A stretch of DNA of 64,000 nt from Streptomyces sp. 6-11-2 (lineage in GTDB: Bacteria > Actinomycetota > Actinomycetes > Streptomycetales > Streptomycetaceae). The stretch is from contig NZ_BJOR01000001.1 of the NCBI RefSeq assembly GCF_006540305.1, positions 5,084,001 through 5,148,000 on the forward strand, given 5' to 3'. Below, in pieces: positions 15,287 through 24,412 of the stretch. Numbering within the stretch: the stretch's first letter is position 1; each line of letters begins with the position of its first letter. Position numbers and translations under genes: made by a program. Below the pieces are notes generated by a model, which made no database searches, had not been told where the DNA came from, and worked only from the letters and a program-made list of their open reading frames with translations.

Positions 15287-18200
15287 GTGACACCACCGGA
15301 GACAATGGACCCCGTGCGCTATCGCATCCTCGGCACCACCCAGGTGCTCCGCCCCGACGGCACCGCCGTCCCGGTCGGCGGGGCGCGGCTGCGTGCCCTG
15401 CTGACCGTGCTCGCCCTGCGTCCCGGCCGTACGGTCCCGGTGCGCGTCCTCGTCGACGAGGTGTGGGACGACGAACCACCCGCCGACGCCACGGGCGCGC
15501 TCCAGGCCCTGGTCGGGCGGCTTCGCCGGACGCTCGGCGCGGACGCGGTGGCCTCCGCGGAGGGCGGCTACCGGCTCGCCGCCGCGGCCGACGACGTCGA
15601 CCTGCACCGCTTCGAGCGGCTGGCCGGGGAGGGCCTGCGCGCGCTGGGCGACGGCGACTCCGCGAAGGCGGCCGTCGTCCTCGACGACGCCCTCGCGCTG
15701 TGGCGCGGCCCCGCCCTCGCCGACCTGCCCGACCGCACCGCCGAGGCGGCCCGCTGGAACACCCGTCACCTGGACGTGCGCCGCGCCCGCCTCACCGCCG
15801 CCCTCGCCCTCGGGTACGCCGAGCAGAGCCTGCCCGAGCTGACCGCCCTGTGCGACACCCACCCCCTGGACGAACCCCTCCAGACCCTCCGCCTGCGCGC
15901 CCTGCGCGACGCGGGCCGCACCGCGGAGGCCCTGGCCGCCTACGAGGACGTACGCCGTCTGCTGGCCGACCGCCTCGGCTCCGACCCGGGCCCGGAACTG
16001 CGTGCGCTGCACGCGGAACTGCTGGGGCCGCACGGGCGGCGCCCCGCCGGCGGGCCGCGCCAGGAGCCCGGCCCGGCCGCTGGCGCCGGGACCCGGACCG
16101 CCGCGCCCGGTTCCGGCACGAGGCCGGGGCCGCGCGCCGCCGAGAGCACCGCGGCCCCCGCGGCGGCAGCCCTCGCCGGTGTCCCGGCCGGCGCCGGGGG
16201 CGAGCGGGCGTACCCCACCGCGGCGCCCGTGACGGTCACCTTCCGGCCCCCGAGCAACCTCCGCGCCCGGCTCACCTCCTTCGTGGGCCGCGAGGCCGAC
16301 ATCGAGACGATCCGGGCCGACCTCGGGGCCGCGCGTCTCGTGACGCTGCTCGGGCCGGGCGGGGCCGGCAAGACCCGGCTGTCGCAGGAGGCCGCCGAGG
16401 CCCTGCGGCCGGTGCCGCGGGACGGGGTGTGGCTGGCCGAACTCGCCCCCGTCGACGACGCCGAGGCCGTGCCCGAGGCCGTGCTCACGGCCGTCGGCGC
16501 CCGCGAGACCGTGCTGTACGGCGCCGGGGCCGAGGAGATGCGGGCGGTGGTCGCCGAGCGGCACGACGACCCCGTCGACCGGCTGGTGGAGCACTGCGCC
16601 CGGCGCCGCATGCTGCTCCTGCTCGACAACTGCGAGCACGTCGTCGACGCGGCGGCCCGCCTCGTCGAGGAACTGCTCGCCCGCTGCCCCCACCTCACCG
16701 TCCTCGCCACCAGCCGGGAACCCCTGGGCATACCCGGTGAGGTGCTGCGGCCGGTCGAGCCGCTGCCCGAGCCGGTCGCGCTGCGGCTGCTCGCCGACCG
16801 CGGGGCCACCGTACGGCCCGGGTTCCGCCCCGACGCCGACCAGGACACCGCGGACGCCTGCGCAGAGATCTGCCTGCGCCTGGACGGGCTGCCGCTCGCC
16901 ATCGAACTCGCCGCCGCCCGGCTGAGGATGCTGGGCCCACGGCAGATCGCCGACCGGCTCGACGACCGCTTCCGCCTGCTCACCTCCGGCAGCCGTACCG
17001 TCCTGCCCCGCCAGCAGACCCTGCGGGCCGTCGTCGACTGGTCCTGGGACTTGCTCGACGCCGAGGAACGGAACGTCCTGAGCCGGCTGTCCGTCTTCGC
17101 CGGCGGCTGCGACCTCGCCGCCGCCGAGGCCGTGTGCGGCCCCGCCGCCTTCGACGCCCTCGCCTCCCTCGTCGACAAGTCCCTCGTGGTGGCCACCCCG
17201 GCGGCCGACGGCGGGATGCGCTACCGGCTGCTGGAGACCGTCGCCGAGTACGCCGGGGAACGGCTCGACGAGGCCGGCGGCCGCACCGAGACCGGGCGCG
17301 CCCACCTGACGTACTACCGCGAACTGGCCCGCACCACCGACCCGTTGCTGCGCGGCTCCGGACAACAGGCGGCCATCGCCAGGTTCGAGCTGGAGTACGA
17401 GAACCTGCGCTCCGCCCTGCGCCACGCCGTCGCCGTACGCGACGAGCAGGAGGCCCTGTGCCTGCTCCTCTCGCTCGCCGGCTACTGGCAGATGCGCGAC
17501 ATGCGCATCGAGGCCCGCAACTGGTGCGGCGAGATCATGACGCTCGGTCCCGACCCCTTCACCGAGCCGGTCCGGCGCGCCGCACCCCTCTGGCAGCGGT
17601 GCACGGACGCCCCGCCCCCGATGACGGGCGAGGTCCTCGCCGAGGCGCGCCGGGGCCTGCACCTCGTCCATCTCTCCTGCATGGACACCGAGTTGGAGGC
17701 CTGGGAGTCGCCCGAGGCGAAACGGAAACTGCGGCTCATCGCCGAGGTCTACCAGCCCGGCCAGCCGCAGATCTGCCGCAGCCCCGGCATGCTCTGGATG
17801 TTCGCGGTGATGCTGACCGGCGACGTGGAACGCCTGCGCGAGATCACCGACGCCGCCGTACGCACCTGCCGCGAGACCCCGGGGTTCGAGTGGGAGCTGG
17901 CCCACGCCCTCCAGTGGCGCGCCAACCTACTGGCCAACCGCACCGACTGGGCCGGGGACGCGGGCCGGGACGCCGACGAGTCGCTGGAGATCTTCCGCCG
18001 CCTCGGGGACTCCTGGGGCACCGCCGAGGCGCTCTCCGCGCGCGCGGAGGCCCTCGAGCGCACCGGCGCCTACCTGCCGGCCGCCGCCGACTACCGGGCG
18101 GCCATCGAGCACGCCGAACGCCTCGGCGCCCCCGCCCAGGTCGCCGTCCTCAACGCCCGCCTGGGCAGCGTGCTGATGGAGGCGGGCGACGCCGAACAGG

Positions 18201-18763
18201 GCGAACGGCTGCTGCGCGAGGTCATCGAGCAGAGCCGCAACGGCCACAACGACGCCATGCCCGCCGCCCGGCTCTACCTCGCGGGCTGGCTCGGCATGGC
18301 CGGCCGAATCCCCGAGGCGCGTGAGCAACTGCTCTTGCTGCGCGAGGAGTTCGGCATCGCGCACTTTGTCGTCTTCGACGCCTTCATCCTCGGCGCGGAG
18401 GCCTGGCTGGACGCGGCCGACGGCGACTACGAGAACGCCCTCGACAAGTCCCGCCGGGCGCTGGAGCAGGCCCAGAACCCGCTGTCCCAGGCCATCGCGC
18501 CCCATATGCGCTCGGCGTACCTGACCATCGGTGCCACGGCCCTGGCCGGCGTGGACGGCGGACGCAGGGCCCGGGACGCCGCCCGCTGCGTCGGCGCCGC
18601 CGACGCCCTGCTGCCGCCCCGCCACGTCCCCTCGTCCCTGGAACGCCATGTCTACGACGCGGTCGTCGCGCGCACGCGGGCGCTGCTCGGCGAGGAGGCG
18701 TACCAGGCCGCGTACGCGGAGGGCGGCGGCCTGTCCTCGCAGGAGGCCGCCGCCCTGATCTGA
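15287..18763 (+). CDS. AfsR/SARP-type regulator: DNA-binding, BTAD, NB-ARC and TPR domains
   Basis: Large transcriptional regulator of up to 1158 aa. Residues about 10-95 form an OmpR-like winged helix (VRYRILGTTQVLRPDG). Residues about 105-250 form the BTAD helical domain. A Pro/Ala-rich linker leads to an NB-ARC/STAND ATPase with Walker A GPGGAGKTRL near residue 354 and Walker B RMLLLLDNCEH near 441. The C-terminal 450 residues are helical TPR-like repeats. Start is uncertain: GTG 15287, ATG 15305 or GTG 15314 are in frame; homologues commonly begin at VRYRILG. It is convergent with a DrrAB-like exporter. No secondary-metabolite genes are adjacent, so its targets are unknown; such proteins often act as pleiotropic regulators. 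Confidence 0.88.
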   Translation: MTPPETMDPVRYRILGTTQVLRPDGTAVPVGGARLRALLTVLALRPGRTVPVRVLVDEVWDDEPPADATGALQALVGRLRRTLGADAVASAEGGYRLAAAADDVDLHRFERLAGEGLRALGDGDSAKAAVVLDDALALWRGPALADLPDRTAEAARWNTRHLDVRRARLTAALALGYAEQSLPELTALCDTHPLDEPLQTLRLRALRDAGRTAEALAAYEDVRRLLADRLGSDPGPELRALHAELLGPHGRRPAGGPRQEPGPAAGAGTRTAAPGSGTRPGPRAAESTAAPAAAALAGVPAGAGGERAYPTAAPVTVTFRPPSNLRARLTSFVGREADIETIRADLGAARLVTLLGPGGAGKTRLSQEAAEALRPVPRDGVWLAELAPVDDAEAVPEAVLTAVGARETVLYGAGAEEMRAVVAERHDDPVDRLVEHCARRRMLLLLDNCEHVVDAAARLVEELLARCPHLTVLATSREPLGIPGEVLRPVEPLPEPVALRLLADRGATVRPGFRPDADQDTADACAEICLRLDGLPLAIELAAARLRMLGPRQIADRLDDRFRLLTSGSRTVLPRQQTLRAVVDWSWDLLDAEERNVLSRLSVFAGGCDLAAAEAVCGPAAFDALASLVDKSLVVATPAADGGMRYRLLETVAEYAGERLDEAGGRTETGRAHLTYYRELARTTDPLLRGSGQQAAIARFELEYENLRSALRHAVAVRDEQEALCLLLSLAGYWQMRDMRIEARNWCGEIMTLGPDPFTEPVRRAAPLWQRCTDAPPPMTGEVLAEARRGLHLVHLSCMDTELEAWESPEAKRKLRLIAEVYQPGQPQICRSPGMLWMFAVMLTGDVERLREITDAAVRTCRETPGFEWELAHALQWRANLLANRTDWAGDAGRDADESLEIFRRLGDSWGTAEALSARAEALERTGAYLPAAADYRAAIEHAERLGAPAQVAVLNARLGSVLMEAGDAEQGERLLREVIEQSRNGHNDAMPAARLYLAGWLGMAGRIPEAREQLLLLREEFGIAHFVVFDAFILGAEAWLDAADGDYENALDKSRRALEQAQNPLSQAIAPHMRSAYLTIGATALAGVDGGRRARDAARCVGAADALLPPRHVPSSLERHVYDAVVARTRALLGEEAYQAAYAEGGGLSSQEAAALI

Positions 18764-18788
18764 GCCGCACCGGCGCGAGGCCGTGCGG

Positions 18789-19619
18789 TCAGCTCTTGGT
18801 GCGGAACTTGTGGATCGCCACCGGCGCCATCACCGCCGTGATCCCCGCCGACCAGGCCAGCGTCAACCACAGGCTGTGCGCCACCGGGCCGCCCACCATC
18901 AGCCCGCGGGCGCTGTCCGCGAGGGCGGACAGCGGGTTGTACTCGGTGAAGTTCCGCAGCCAGCCCGGCATCGTCCCGGGCGGGGCGAAGATGGACGAGC
19001 CGAACTGCAGCGGCATCAGCACCAGGAAGCCCATCGCCTGCACGGACTGGGCGTTCTTCATCACCACGCCGAGCGTGAGGAACACCCACATCAGCGCCGA
19101 GCCGAACACCGCCGACAGCCCCACGGCGGCGAACAGGCCGGGCCAGTTCTCGATCTCGAAGCCCACGAGGACGCCGACGACCAGCAGGACGGCCGTCGCG
19201 ATCATCATCCGCAGCAGCTCCACCGAGATCTTGGCGAACAGCACCGAGCCGCGCCCGATCGGCAGGGACCGGAAGCGGTCCATGACACCGGAGTTGAAGT
19301 CCTGGTTGAAGCCGGTGCCCACGCTCTGGGCCAGGTTCATCCCCATCATGGCCATCAGGCCGGGCACGATGTACTGCACGTACTGCTGCTGCCCGCCGCC
19401 CAGCGACTGCCCGATCGAGCCGCCGAAGACGTACACGAACAGCAGAGTGAAGATCACCGGGAACAGGATCGCGTCGAACATCGACTCCGGGTCCTGCCGG
19501 ATCCACAGCAGGTTGCGGCGGACCAGCGCGCCGGTGTGCCGCAGATGGCTGCGCAGCGGGATCCGGGCGTCGGCCTTGAGGCCGGGGGAGCCCAGCGGGG
19601 TCGTGGTGACGGCGCTCAT
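18789..19619 (-). CDS. ABC-2 type exporter permease (DrrB-like)
   Basis: Membrane component of a drug or lipid exporter, 276 aa, with about six membrane segments after a 35-residue cytoplasmic N-terminus. The DrrB/ABC2-membrane hallmarks are DPESMFDAILFPVIFTLLF, a GVMDRFRSLPIGR cytoplasmic stretch and YNPLSALADSARGL near the end. Its start overlaps the stop of the upstream ATPase gene (ATGA), so the pair is translationally coupled. The only ATPase nearby is that partner. Substrate unknown; daunorubicin-type exporters are the name-giving members but the family is broad. Confidence 0.9.
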   Translation of the reverse strand: MSAVTTTPLGSPGLKADARIPLRSHLRHTGALVRRNLLWIRQDPESMFDAILFPVIFTLLFVYVFGGSIGQSLGGGQQQYVQYIVPGLMAMMGMNLAQSVGTGFNQDFNSGVMDRFRSLPIGRGSVLFAKISVELLRMMIATAVLLVVGVLVGFEIENWPGLFAAVGLSAVFGSALMWVFLTLGVVMKNAQSVQAMGFLVLMPLQFGSSIFAPPGTMPGWLRNFTEYNPLSALADSARGLMVGGPVAHSLWLTLAWSAGITAVMAPVAIHKFRTKS

Positions 19620-20641
19620 ACGGCGACCTCTTCGCGGGTGTCGGCGGGCACGGTGTCCTGCGGGGCACTGGCGCGGTGGCCGGTGAGGGACAGGAACACC
19701 TCGTCCAGGCTGGGCAGTTCGGTGGTGATGGAGGTGATCGTGATACCGCGCGCGGTGACCGCGCCGACCACGGCGGTCAGCTGCTCGTCGCTGAGGACCG
19801 GCACGAGCAGGGAGCCGGTCGCGGTGTCGACGGTCGTCGCGGCGAGCCCGGTGATGCCCAGCTCATCGAGCATCCCGGCCAGCGGGCGCACTTCGAGCGG
19901 GTCGGCCGGCTTCACGCGCAGGGTGCGCCCGCCGACCTTCGCCTTCAGCTCCTCGATGCCGCCGCCCGCGACGACCTTGCCGCGGTCGACGACGGTCAGC
20001 TCGGAGGCGAGCTGTTCGGCCTCCTCCATGTACTGGGTGGTCAGCAGCACGGTGACCCCGTCGCCGACCATCGCCTTGACCTCGGTCCACACCTCGTTGC
20101 GGGTGCGGGGGTCGAGGCCCGTGGTCGGCTCGTCCAGGAACAGGACGGCGGGCCGCCCGATCATCGAGGCGGCGAGGTCGAGCCGCCGCCGCATGCCGCC
20201 GGAGTAGGTGCGGGCCGGCCGCCGCGCGGCCTCGGTGAGCGAGAACCGCTCCAGCAGCTCGTCGGCGCGGGCGCGGGCCTCCTTGCGCGGCAGGTCGAGG
20301 AGCCGGCCGATCAGGTAGAGGTTCTCCCAGCCGGGGAGCTTCTCGTCCACGGAGGCGTACTGTCCGGTCAGTCCGATGACCCGGCGCAGCTGCCGGGGCT
20401 GGCGGACGACGTCGTAGCCGGCCACGGTGGCCTGTCCTGCGTCCGGGGCGAGCAGGGTGGACAGGATGCGTACGAGGGTGGTCTTGCCGGCTCCGTTCGG
20501 CCCGAGCACGCCCATCACGGTGCCCTCGCGCACGTTCAGGTCCACGCCGTCCAGCGCCTTGGTCTCGCCGTAGTGCTTGACCAGCCCCCGCACGGTCACG
20601 GCGTTCGGCACGCCGCCGGGGTTGTCGTCGATTCGCGTCAT
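19616..20641 (-). CDS. ABC exporter ATP-binding protein (DrrA-like)
   Basis: ATPase partner of the overlapping permease, 341 aa. Walker A is GPNGAGKTTLV, the signature is YSGGMRRRLDLA, Walker B is AVLFLDEPTTGLD, and TTQYMEEAEQLA follows. The C-terminal 110 residues form the DrrA-type regulatory domain (ITSITTELPSLDEVFLSLTGH). ATG at 20641. The convergent large regulator at 15287-18763 could respond to or control this exporter, but that is only suggested by position. Confidence 0.92.
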   Translation of the reverse strand: MTRIDDNPGGVPNAVTVRGLVKHYGETKALDGVDLNVREGTVMGVLGPNGAGKTTLVRILSTLLAPDAGQATVAGYDVVRQPRQLRRVIGLTGQYASVDEKLPGWENLYLIGRLLDLPRKEARARADELLERFSLTEAARRPARTYSGGMRRRLDLAASMIGRPAVLFLDEPTTGLDPRTRNEVWTEVKAMVGDGVTVLLTTQYMEEAEQLASELTVVDRGKVVAGGGIEELKAKVGGRTLRVKPADPLEVRPLAGMLDELGITGLAATTVDTATGSLLVPVLSDEQLTAVVGAVTARGITITSITTELPSLDEVFLSLTGHRASAPQDTVPADTREEVAV

Positions 20642-20764
20642 GCCCCGAACGGTGCCAGCCCCCACCGACAAACCACCGACAGCCCACCGACAGACGGCTG
20701 ACCGGCACCTGTCGGGCACGGTAAGTCCCTCCAGCCGCAACCCCGGGCCACCGTCCGGGAAACC

Positions 20765-20804
20765 GGCAGCCCCCGCCGACGGGGGAAGATCGGCGGGGGC
20801 TGCC
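20765..20804. terminator. Perfect 15-bp terminator downstream of panB
   Basis: GGCAGCCCCCGCCGA (20765-20779) and TCGGCGGGGGCTGCC (20790-20804) pair perfectly around a 10-nt loop. It lies 28 bp beyond the panB stop codon on the minus strand and insulates the DrrAB-like operon beyond it. Confidence 0.88.
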
Positions 20805-20831
20805 CTGGTACCGCGATGGCTCAACCGGAGG

Positions 20832-21698
20832 TCAGTGCACCGAGTGCTCCTCCAGGGGGAACGTCCCGCCCACCACATCCTCCGCGAAGGCCTTGGCCGC
20901 GTTGCCCATGACCTCGCGCAGGTCGGCGTACTTCTTGACGAACTTCGGCACGCGCCCGCCGGTCAGCCCGAGCATGTCGGTCCACACCAGCACCTGCGCG
21001 TCCGTCTCGGGACCGGCGCCGATGCCGACCGTCGGGATGTGCAGCACCCGGGTCACCTCGGCGGCCAGTTCGGCCGGCACCAGCTCCAGGACCACCGCGA
21101 ACGCGCCCGCGTCCTGAACGGCCTTCGCGTCCCGCAGCAGTTGCTGCGCCGCCTCCTCGCCGCGGCCCTGGACGCGGTAACCCATGGCGTTGACGGACTG
21201 CGGGGTCAGGCCGATGTGGGCCATGACCGGGATGCCGGACTCCACCAGGAGCCGGATCTGTTCGTGGGAACGCTCGCCGCCCTCCAGCTTCACCGCGCCG
21301 ACGCCCGCCTCCTTCACCAGCCGGGTCGCCGAGCGCAGCGCCTGCACCGGGCCCTCCTGGTAGGAGCCGAAGGGGAGGTCGCCGACGATCAGGGCGCGGC
21401 GGGTGCCGCGGACGACCGCTGCCGACAGCATGGTCATCTCGTCGAGCGTGACGGGCACGGTCGTCTCGTAGCCGAGATGGCAGTTGCCCGCGGAGTCGCC
21501 GACCAGCATCACCGGGATGCCGGCCTCGTCGAAGACGGACGCGGTCATCGCGTCGTAGGCGGTGAGCATGGGCCACTTCTCGCCGCGTTCCTTGGCGAGG
21601 GAGATGTCGCGAACAGTGATGCGGCGGGTGCCCTTACCTCCGTACAGCGCCTTGCTGCCGTCGGAGGGCTTGTTGTGGGCAGCCGAAAGCTGCGTCAT
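20832..21698 (-). CDS. panB: 3-methyl-2-oxobutanoate hydroxymethyltransferase
   Basis: First committed step of pantothenate (and coenzyme A) synthesis: transfers a one-carbon unit from methylenetetrahydrofolate to ketoisovalerate, giving ketopantoate. The 288-aa product has the PanB landmarks MLTAYDAMTASVFDEAGI, LVGDSAGNCHLGY with metal-binding Asp, DLPFGSYQ, VKLEGG, AHIGLTPQSV and GIGAGPETDAQVLVW. ATG at 21698 is chosen because GAAGGAG, its ribosome-binding site, lies inside the first codons of the alternative start at 21719. A strong terminator follows. The divergent efflux pump is unrelated. Confidence 0.96.
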   Translation of the reverse strand: MTQLSAAHNKPSDGSKALYGGKGTRRITVRDISLAKERGEKWPMLTAYDAMTASVFDEAGIPVMLVGDSAGNCHLGYETTVPVTLDEMTMLSAAVVRGTRRALIVGDLPFGSYQEGPVQALRSATRLVKEAGVGAVKLEGGERSHEQIRLLVESGIPVMAHIGLTPQSVNAMGYRVQGRGEEAAQQLLRDAKAVQDAGAFAVVLELVPAELAAEVTRVLHIPTVGIGAGPETDAQVLVWTDMLGLTGGRVPKFVKKYADLREVMGNAAKAFAEDVVGGTFPLEEHSVH

Positions 21699-21841
21699 GA
21701 CAACGGCTCCTTCAGTCATCTCGGGGCGCCCTTACGGCGTCCCCGGATCCCTCTCATGGTGGCACCTCGTGCCGGACGCGGCCAGAGGAGCCCCGTGTGC
21801 GCAACGTCTCGGCACAGAGGGCGTAAGATCTGGGTAAAGGA

Positions 21842-21870
21842 TTCCGATACGAGACGGTCTCGTATCGGAA
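21842..21870 (+). promoter_or_regulatory. Perfect 29-bp palindromic operator upstream of DHA2 pump
   Basis: TTCCGATACGAGAC (21842-21855) and GTCTCGTATCGGAA (21857-21870) are perfect inverted arms around one central G. The site ends 19 bp before the pump ATG, where a bound TetR-family dimer would block transcription. The likely binder is the TetR regulator at 23610-24236, downstream on the same strand. Confidence 0.85.
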
Positions 21871-21889
21871 GTGCCCTACGCTCGGCGCC

Positions 21890-23488
21890 ATGACTAATCC
21901 TGCCGACCGTGCCGCCCACGGCCCCCGGGTTCCGGAAGCGGTGCACCGCCGCCGTTGGGCGATTCTCGGCGTGTTGATGCTGAGCCTGCTGATAGTGGTG
22001 CTCGACAACTCGATCCTGAACGTCGCGATCAAGACCATCTCGACCCCCGCCCCGACCGGCCTGGGCGCCACACAGAGCGAGCTGGAGTGGGCGATCAACG
22101 CCTACACCCTCGTCTTCGCGGGCCTGTTGTTCACCTCGGGCCTGGTCGGCGACCGCATCGGACGCAAGAAGGTCCTGATCGGCGGCCTCGTCGTGTTCGG
22201 CGCCGGTTCCGCGCTGGCCGCCGAGTCCGGCTCGCCGGGCCAACTCATCGCCTTCCGCGCCGTGATGGCTCTCGGCGCCGCCTTCGTCATGCCGGCCACC
22301 CTGGCCGTCCTGATGAACGTGTTCGAGCGCGAGGAGCAGCCCAAGGCCATCGGCATCTGGGCGGGCGGCGTCGGCCTGGCCATCGCGATCGGTCCGATCA
22401 CCGGCGGTCTGCTCCTGGACCACTTCTGGTGGGGCTCGGTCTTCCTGGTCAACGTTCCCATCGTCATCCTCGCGGTCGCGCTGATGCTGTGGCTGGTGCC
22501 CGACTCCCGCGACCCGCGGCCCGGCCGACTCGACCCGATCGGCGTGGTGCTGTCCGTCGTCGGTCTGGTCCTGCTCGTCTACGGCATCATCCGGGGCGGC
22601 GAGCTCGCCGACTTCACCAACGCGACCGTGCTGTCGACGATCGTGGCGGGCCTGCTCGTCCTCGCGGCCTTCGTGGTCCACGAAAAGCGCAGCGACCACC
22701 CGTCCCTGGACGTCACGTACTTCAAGAACAAGGTCTTCTCGGCCGCCATGACCGCCATCGCTCTGGTCTTCTTCGCGCTGATGGGCGTGACGTTCTTCGG
22801 CGTCTTCTACACCCAGAGCGTGCGCGGCTACTCGCCGCTGGAGTCCGGTGTGCTGATGCTGCCGCTCGCCGTCGCGCAGCTGATCTTCGCGCCGCGGGCC
22901 CGGCTGGTCGTCGACCGCTTCGGCAACAAGGCCACCACCACGGGCGGACTGATCCTGCTCGCCGCCATGCTGGCCGCCTTCGCCGGCTTCGAGGCCGACA
23001 CGCCGATCTGGCTGCTGGAGGTCGTCTTCTTCCTCATGGGCACCGGCATGGCGCACATCATGACGCCGACCAGCGTCGTCATCATGCAGGCGCTGCCCCG
23101 CGAGAAGGCCGGCTCGGCCTCCGCGCTCAGCAACACCTTCCGCCAGGTCGGCGGCGCCCTCGGCATCGCCGTCCTCGGCTCGGTGCTCTCGACGGCGTAC
23201 CGCAACGACATCGAGGGCAAGCTCGGCCTGCTGCCGGCCGGACTGCGGGACAAGGCCGGCGAGTCCATCGAGGCCACCCTCGGTGTCGCGGCCAAGCTCG
23301 GTCCGCAGGGCAAGGCCCTGATCGGCCCGGCCAACGACGCCTTCCTGCACGCCATGCACGTCACCGCGCTGTGCGGCACCGTGGTCGCGCTCGTCGGCGC
23401 GGTCGTGGTGGCCGTGTTCCTGCCGGGCAAGGAGGCTCTGCCGCAGAAGGGCGAGGAGGAAGAGGAACTGGTGGCGGCGGTGGAGTAG
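21890..23488 (+). CDS. DHA2-family MFS multidrug exporter (EmrB/QacA type)
   Basis: Fourteen-helix proton-driven efflux transporter, 532 aa. Helix 1 carries the subgroup motif [11 protein letters not shown] (LDxTxVNVALP-like) and helices 2-3 enclose [10 protein letters not shown] (motif A). [14 protein letters not shown] is motif C, typical of drug:H+ antiporters. The C-terminus is charged ([11 protein letters not shown]). It is preceded by a perfect palindrome and followed by a TetR repressor gene, the usual design of a substrate-inducible resistance pump. The substrate cannot be told from sequence. Confidence 0.93.
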   Translation: MTNPADRAAHGPRVPEAVHRRRWAILGVLMLSLLIVVLDNSILNVAIKTISTPAPTGLGATQSELEWAINAYTLVFAGLLFTSGLVGDRIGRKKVLIGGLVVFGAGSALAAESGSPGQLIAFRAVMALGAAFVMPATLAVLMNVFEREEQPKAIGIWAGGVGLAIAIGPITGGLLLDHFWWGSVFLVNVPIVILAVALMLWLVPDSRDPRPGRLDPIGVVLSVVGLVLLVYGIIRGGELADFTNATVLSTIVAGLLVLAAFVVHEKRSDHPSLDVTYFKNKVFSAAMTAIALVFFALMGVTFFGVFYTQSVRGYSPLESGVLMLPLAVAQLIFAPRARLVVDRFGNKATTTGGLILLAAMLAAFAGFEADTPIWLLEVVFFLMGTGMAHIMTPTSVVIMQALPREKAGSASALSNTFRQVGGALGIAVLGSVLSTAYRNDIEGKLGLLPAGLRDKAGESIEATLGVAAKLGPQGKALIGPANDAFLHAMHVTALCGTVVALVGAVVVAVFLPGKEALPQKGEEEEELVAAVE

Positions 23489-23541
23489 CCGCGGCACGGG
23501 GGCCACGCGGCGACGGGGGACTGCCGGCCGGAGGAGGCCGT

Positions 23542-23560
23542 CGGTGGGGTGAACCCACCG
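23542..23560 (+). terminator. Short hairpin after the pump gene
   Basis: CGGTGGG (23542-23548) and CCCACCG (23554-23560) form a 7-bp stem with a GTGAA loop, 53 bp after the pump stop and 49 bp before the TetR start. It may partly terminate transcription between pump and regulator. Confidence 0.4.
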
Positions 23561-23609
23561 GCGACCGCCCGATAGGACAATCTCCCTGTACGACGAAAGG
23601 ACGGCCCAC

Positions 23610-24236
23610 GTGAGCCTTGCCGACAGCCACGCCGCTGCCGACGCCCCCGTGCGGGGGCGCCCCCGCAGCGAAGCGGTGGAACGCGCCATCGTGGAGGGCG
23701 TGATGAAGCTGCTGGAGGACGGCGTGCCGCTGGCCGAACTCTCCATAGAACGCATCGCCCGCACCGCGGGCGTCGGCAAGGCCACCATCTACCGGCGCTG
23801 GAGCGGCAAGGAGGAGCTGTTCGTCGACGTCGTACGCGCCGCCGAGCCCCCCGACCCCGATCTGCCGGGCACCTCCATGCGCGACGACCTCGTGGCCATC
23901 CTCGAACAGCTGCGCCGCCGCGGCCTGGTGAGCCGCAGCTCGCTCATCCTGCACAACGTCTACGCCCAGATGAAGAGCAGCCCGAAGATCTGGTGCGCCT
24001 ACCACGCGACCGTGGTCGAGCCGCGGCGCAGACTCCAGGTGGAGGTCCTGCGCCGCGGGCAGCGCGACGGCGAACTGCGCCGGGACATCGACGTCGACCT
24101 GCTCGGCGACCTCTTCGTCGGCCCCATGCTGGTGCGCACCGTGATGCGCCCCGACGCCGGCCTGCCCGAGGGTCTGTCGGAGCAGATAGTGGACGCGGTG
24201 CTCGAAGGGCTACGGCCTGTCAGTTCTCCGCGCTGA
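23610..24236 (+). CDS. TetR-family repressor, probable regulator of the adjacent pump
   Basis: 208-aa regulator. The N-terminal helix-turn-helix covers about residues 25-70 (LSIERIARTAGVGKATIYRRW), with the TetR signature ATIYRRWSGKEEL. The C-terminal ligand-binding part ends LSEQIVDAVLEGLRP, of the TetR_C_11-like type common near efflux genes. GTG at 23610 after GAAAGGA. It shares orientation with the DHA2 pump 121 bp upstream and is therefore likely expressed in part from the same palindrome-controlled promoter, giving negative feedback. The inducing ligand is unknown. Confidence 0.88.
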   Translation: MSLADSHAAADAPVRGRPRSEAVERAIVEGVMKLLEDGVPLAELSIERIARTAGVGKATIYRRWSGKEELFVDVVRAAEPPDPDLPGTSMRDDLVAILEQLRRRGLVSRSSLILHNVYAQMKSSPKIWCAYHATVVEPRRRLQVEVLRRGQRDGELRRDIDVDLLGDLFVGPMLVRTVMRPDAGLPEGLSEQIVDAVLEGLRPVSSPR

Positions 24237-24412
24237 TGTGCGCGTTTCGTCACAGACAGGGCTGTGGGCGGCGCAACCGGAACTCCGCGCGCCGACTTCT
24301 TCGTCATCCTGCCCGTACGGCCGTCGAGGACGGCGGGAACGGTGCCGATCATCCCCTAGGGTCGTAGAACACGGGGGTGAACGGTGTGCACGGCAGGCAG
24401 TGAGGCGACGGT

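Noticed and set aside
14342..17905. Very long minus-strand frame across the AfsR-like gene
   Set aside because: It is the GC-rich antisense of the regulator; only its last 269 codons (M50 protease) have homology, membrane helices and correct codon bias.
15287..24236. A secondary-metabolite gene cluster (SARP, exporter, pumps)
   Set aside because: No synthase, tailoring or resistance enzymes between them; panB and the other genes are housekeeping or isolated.
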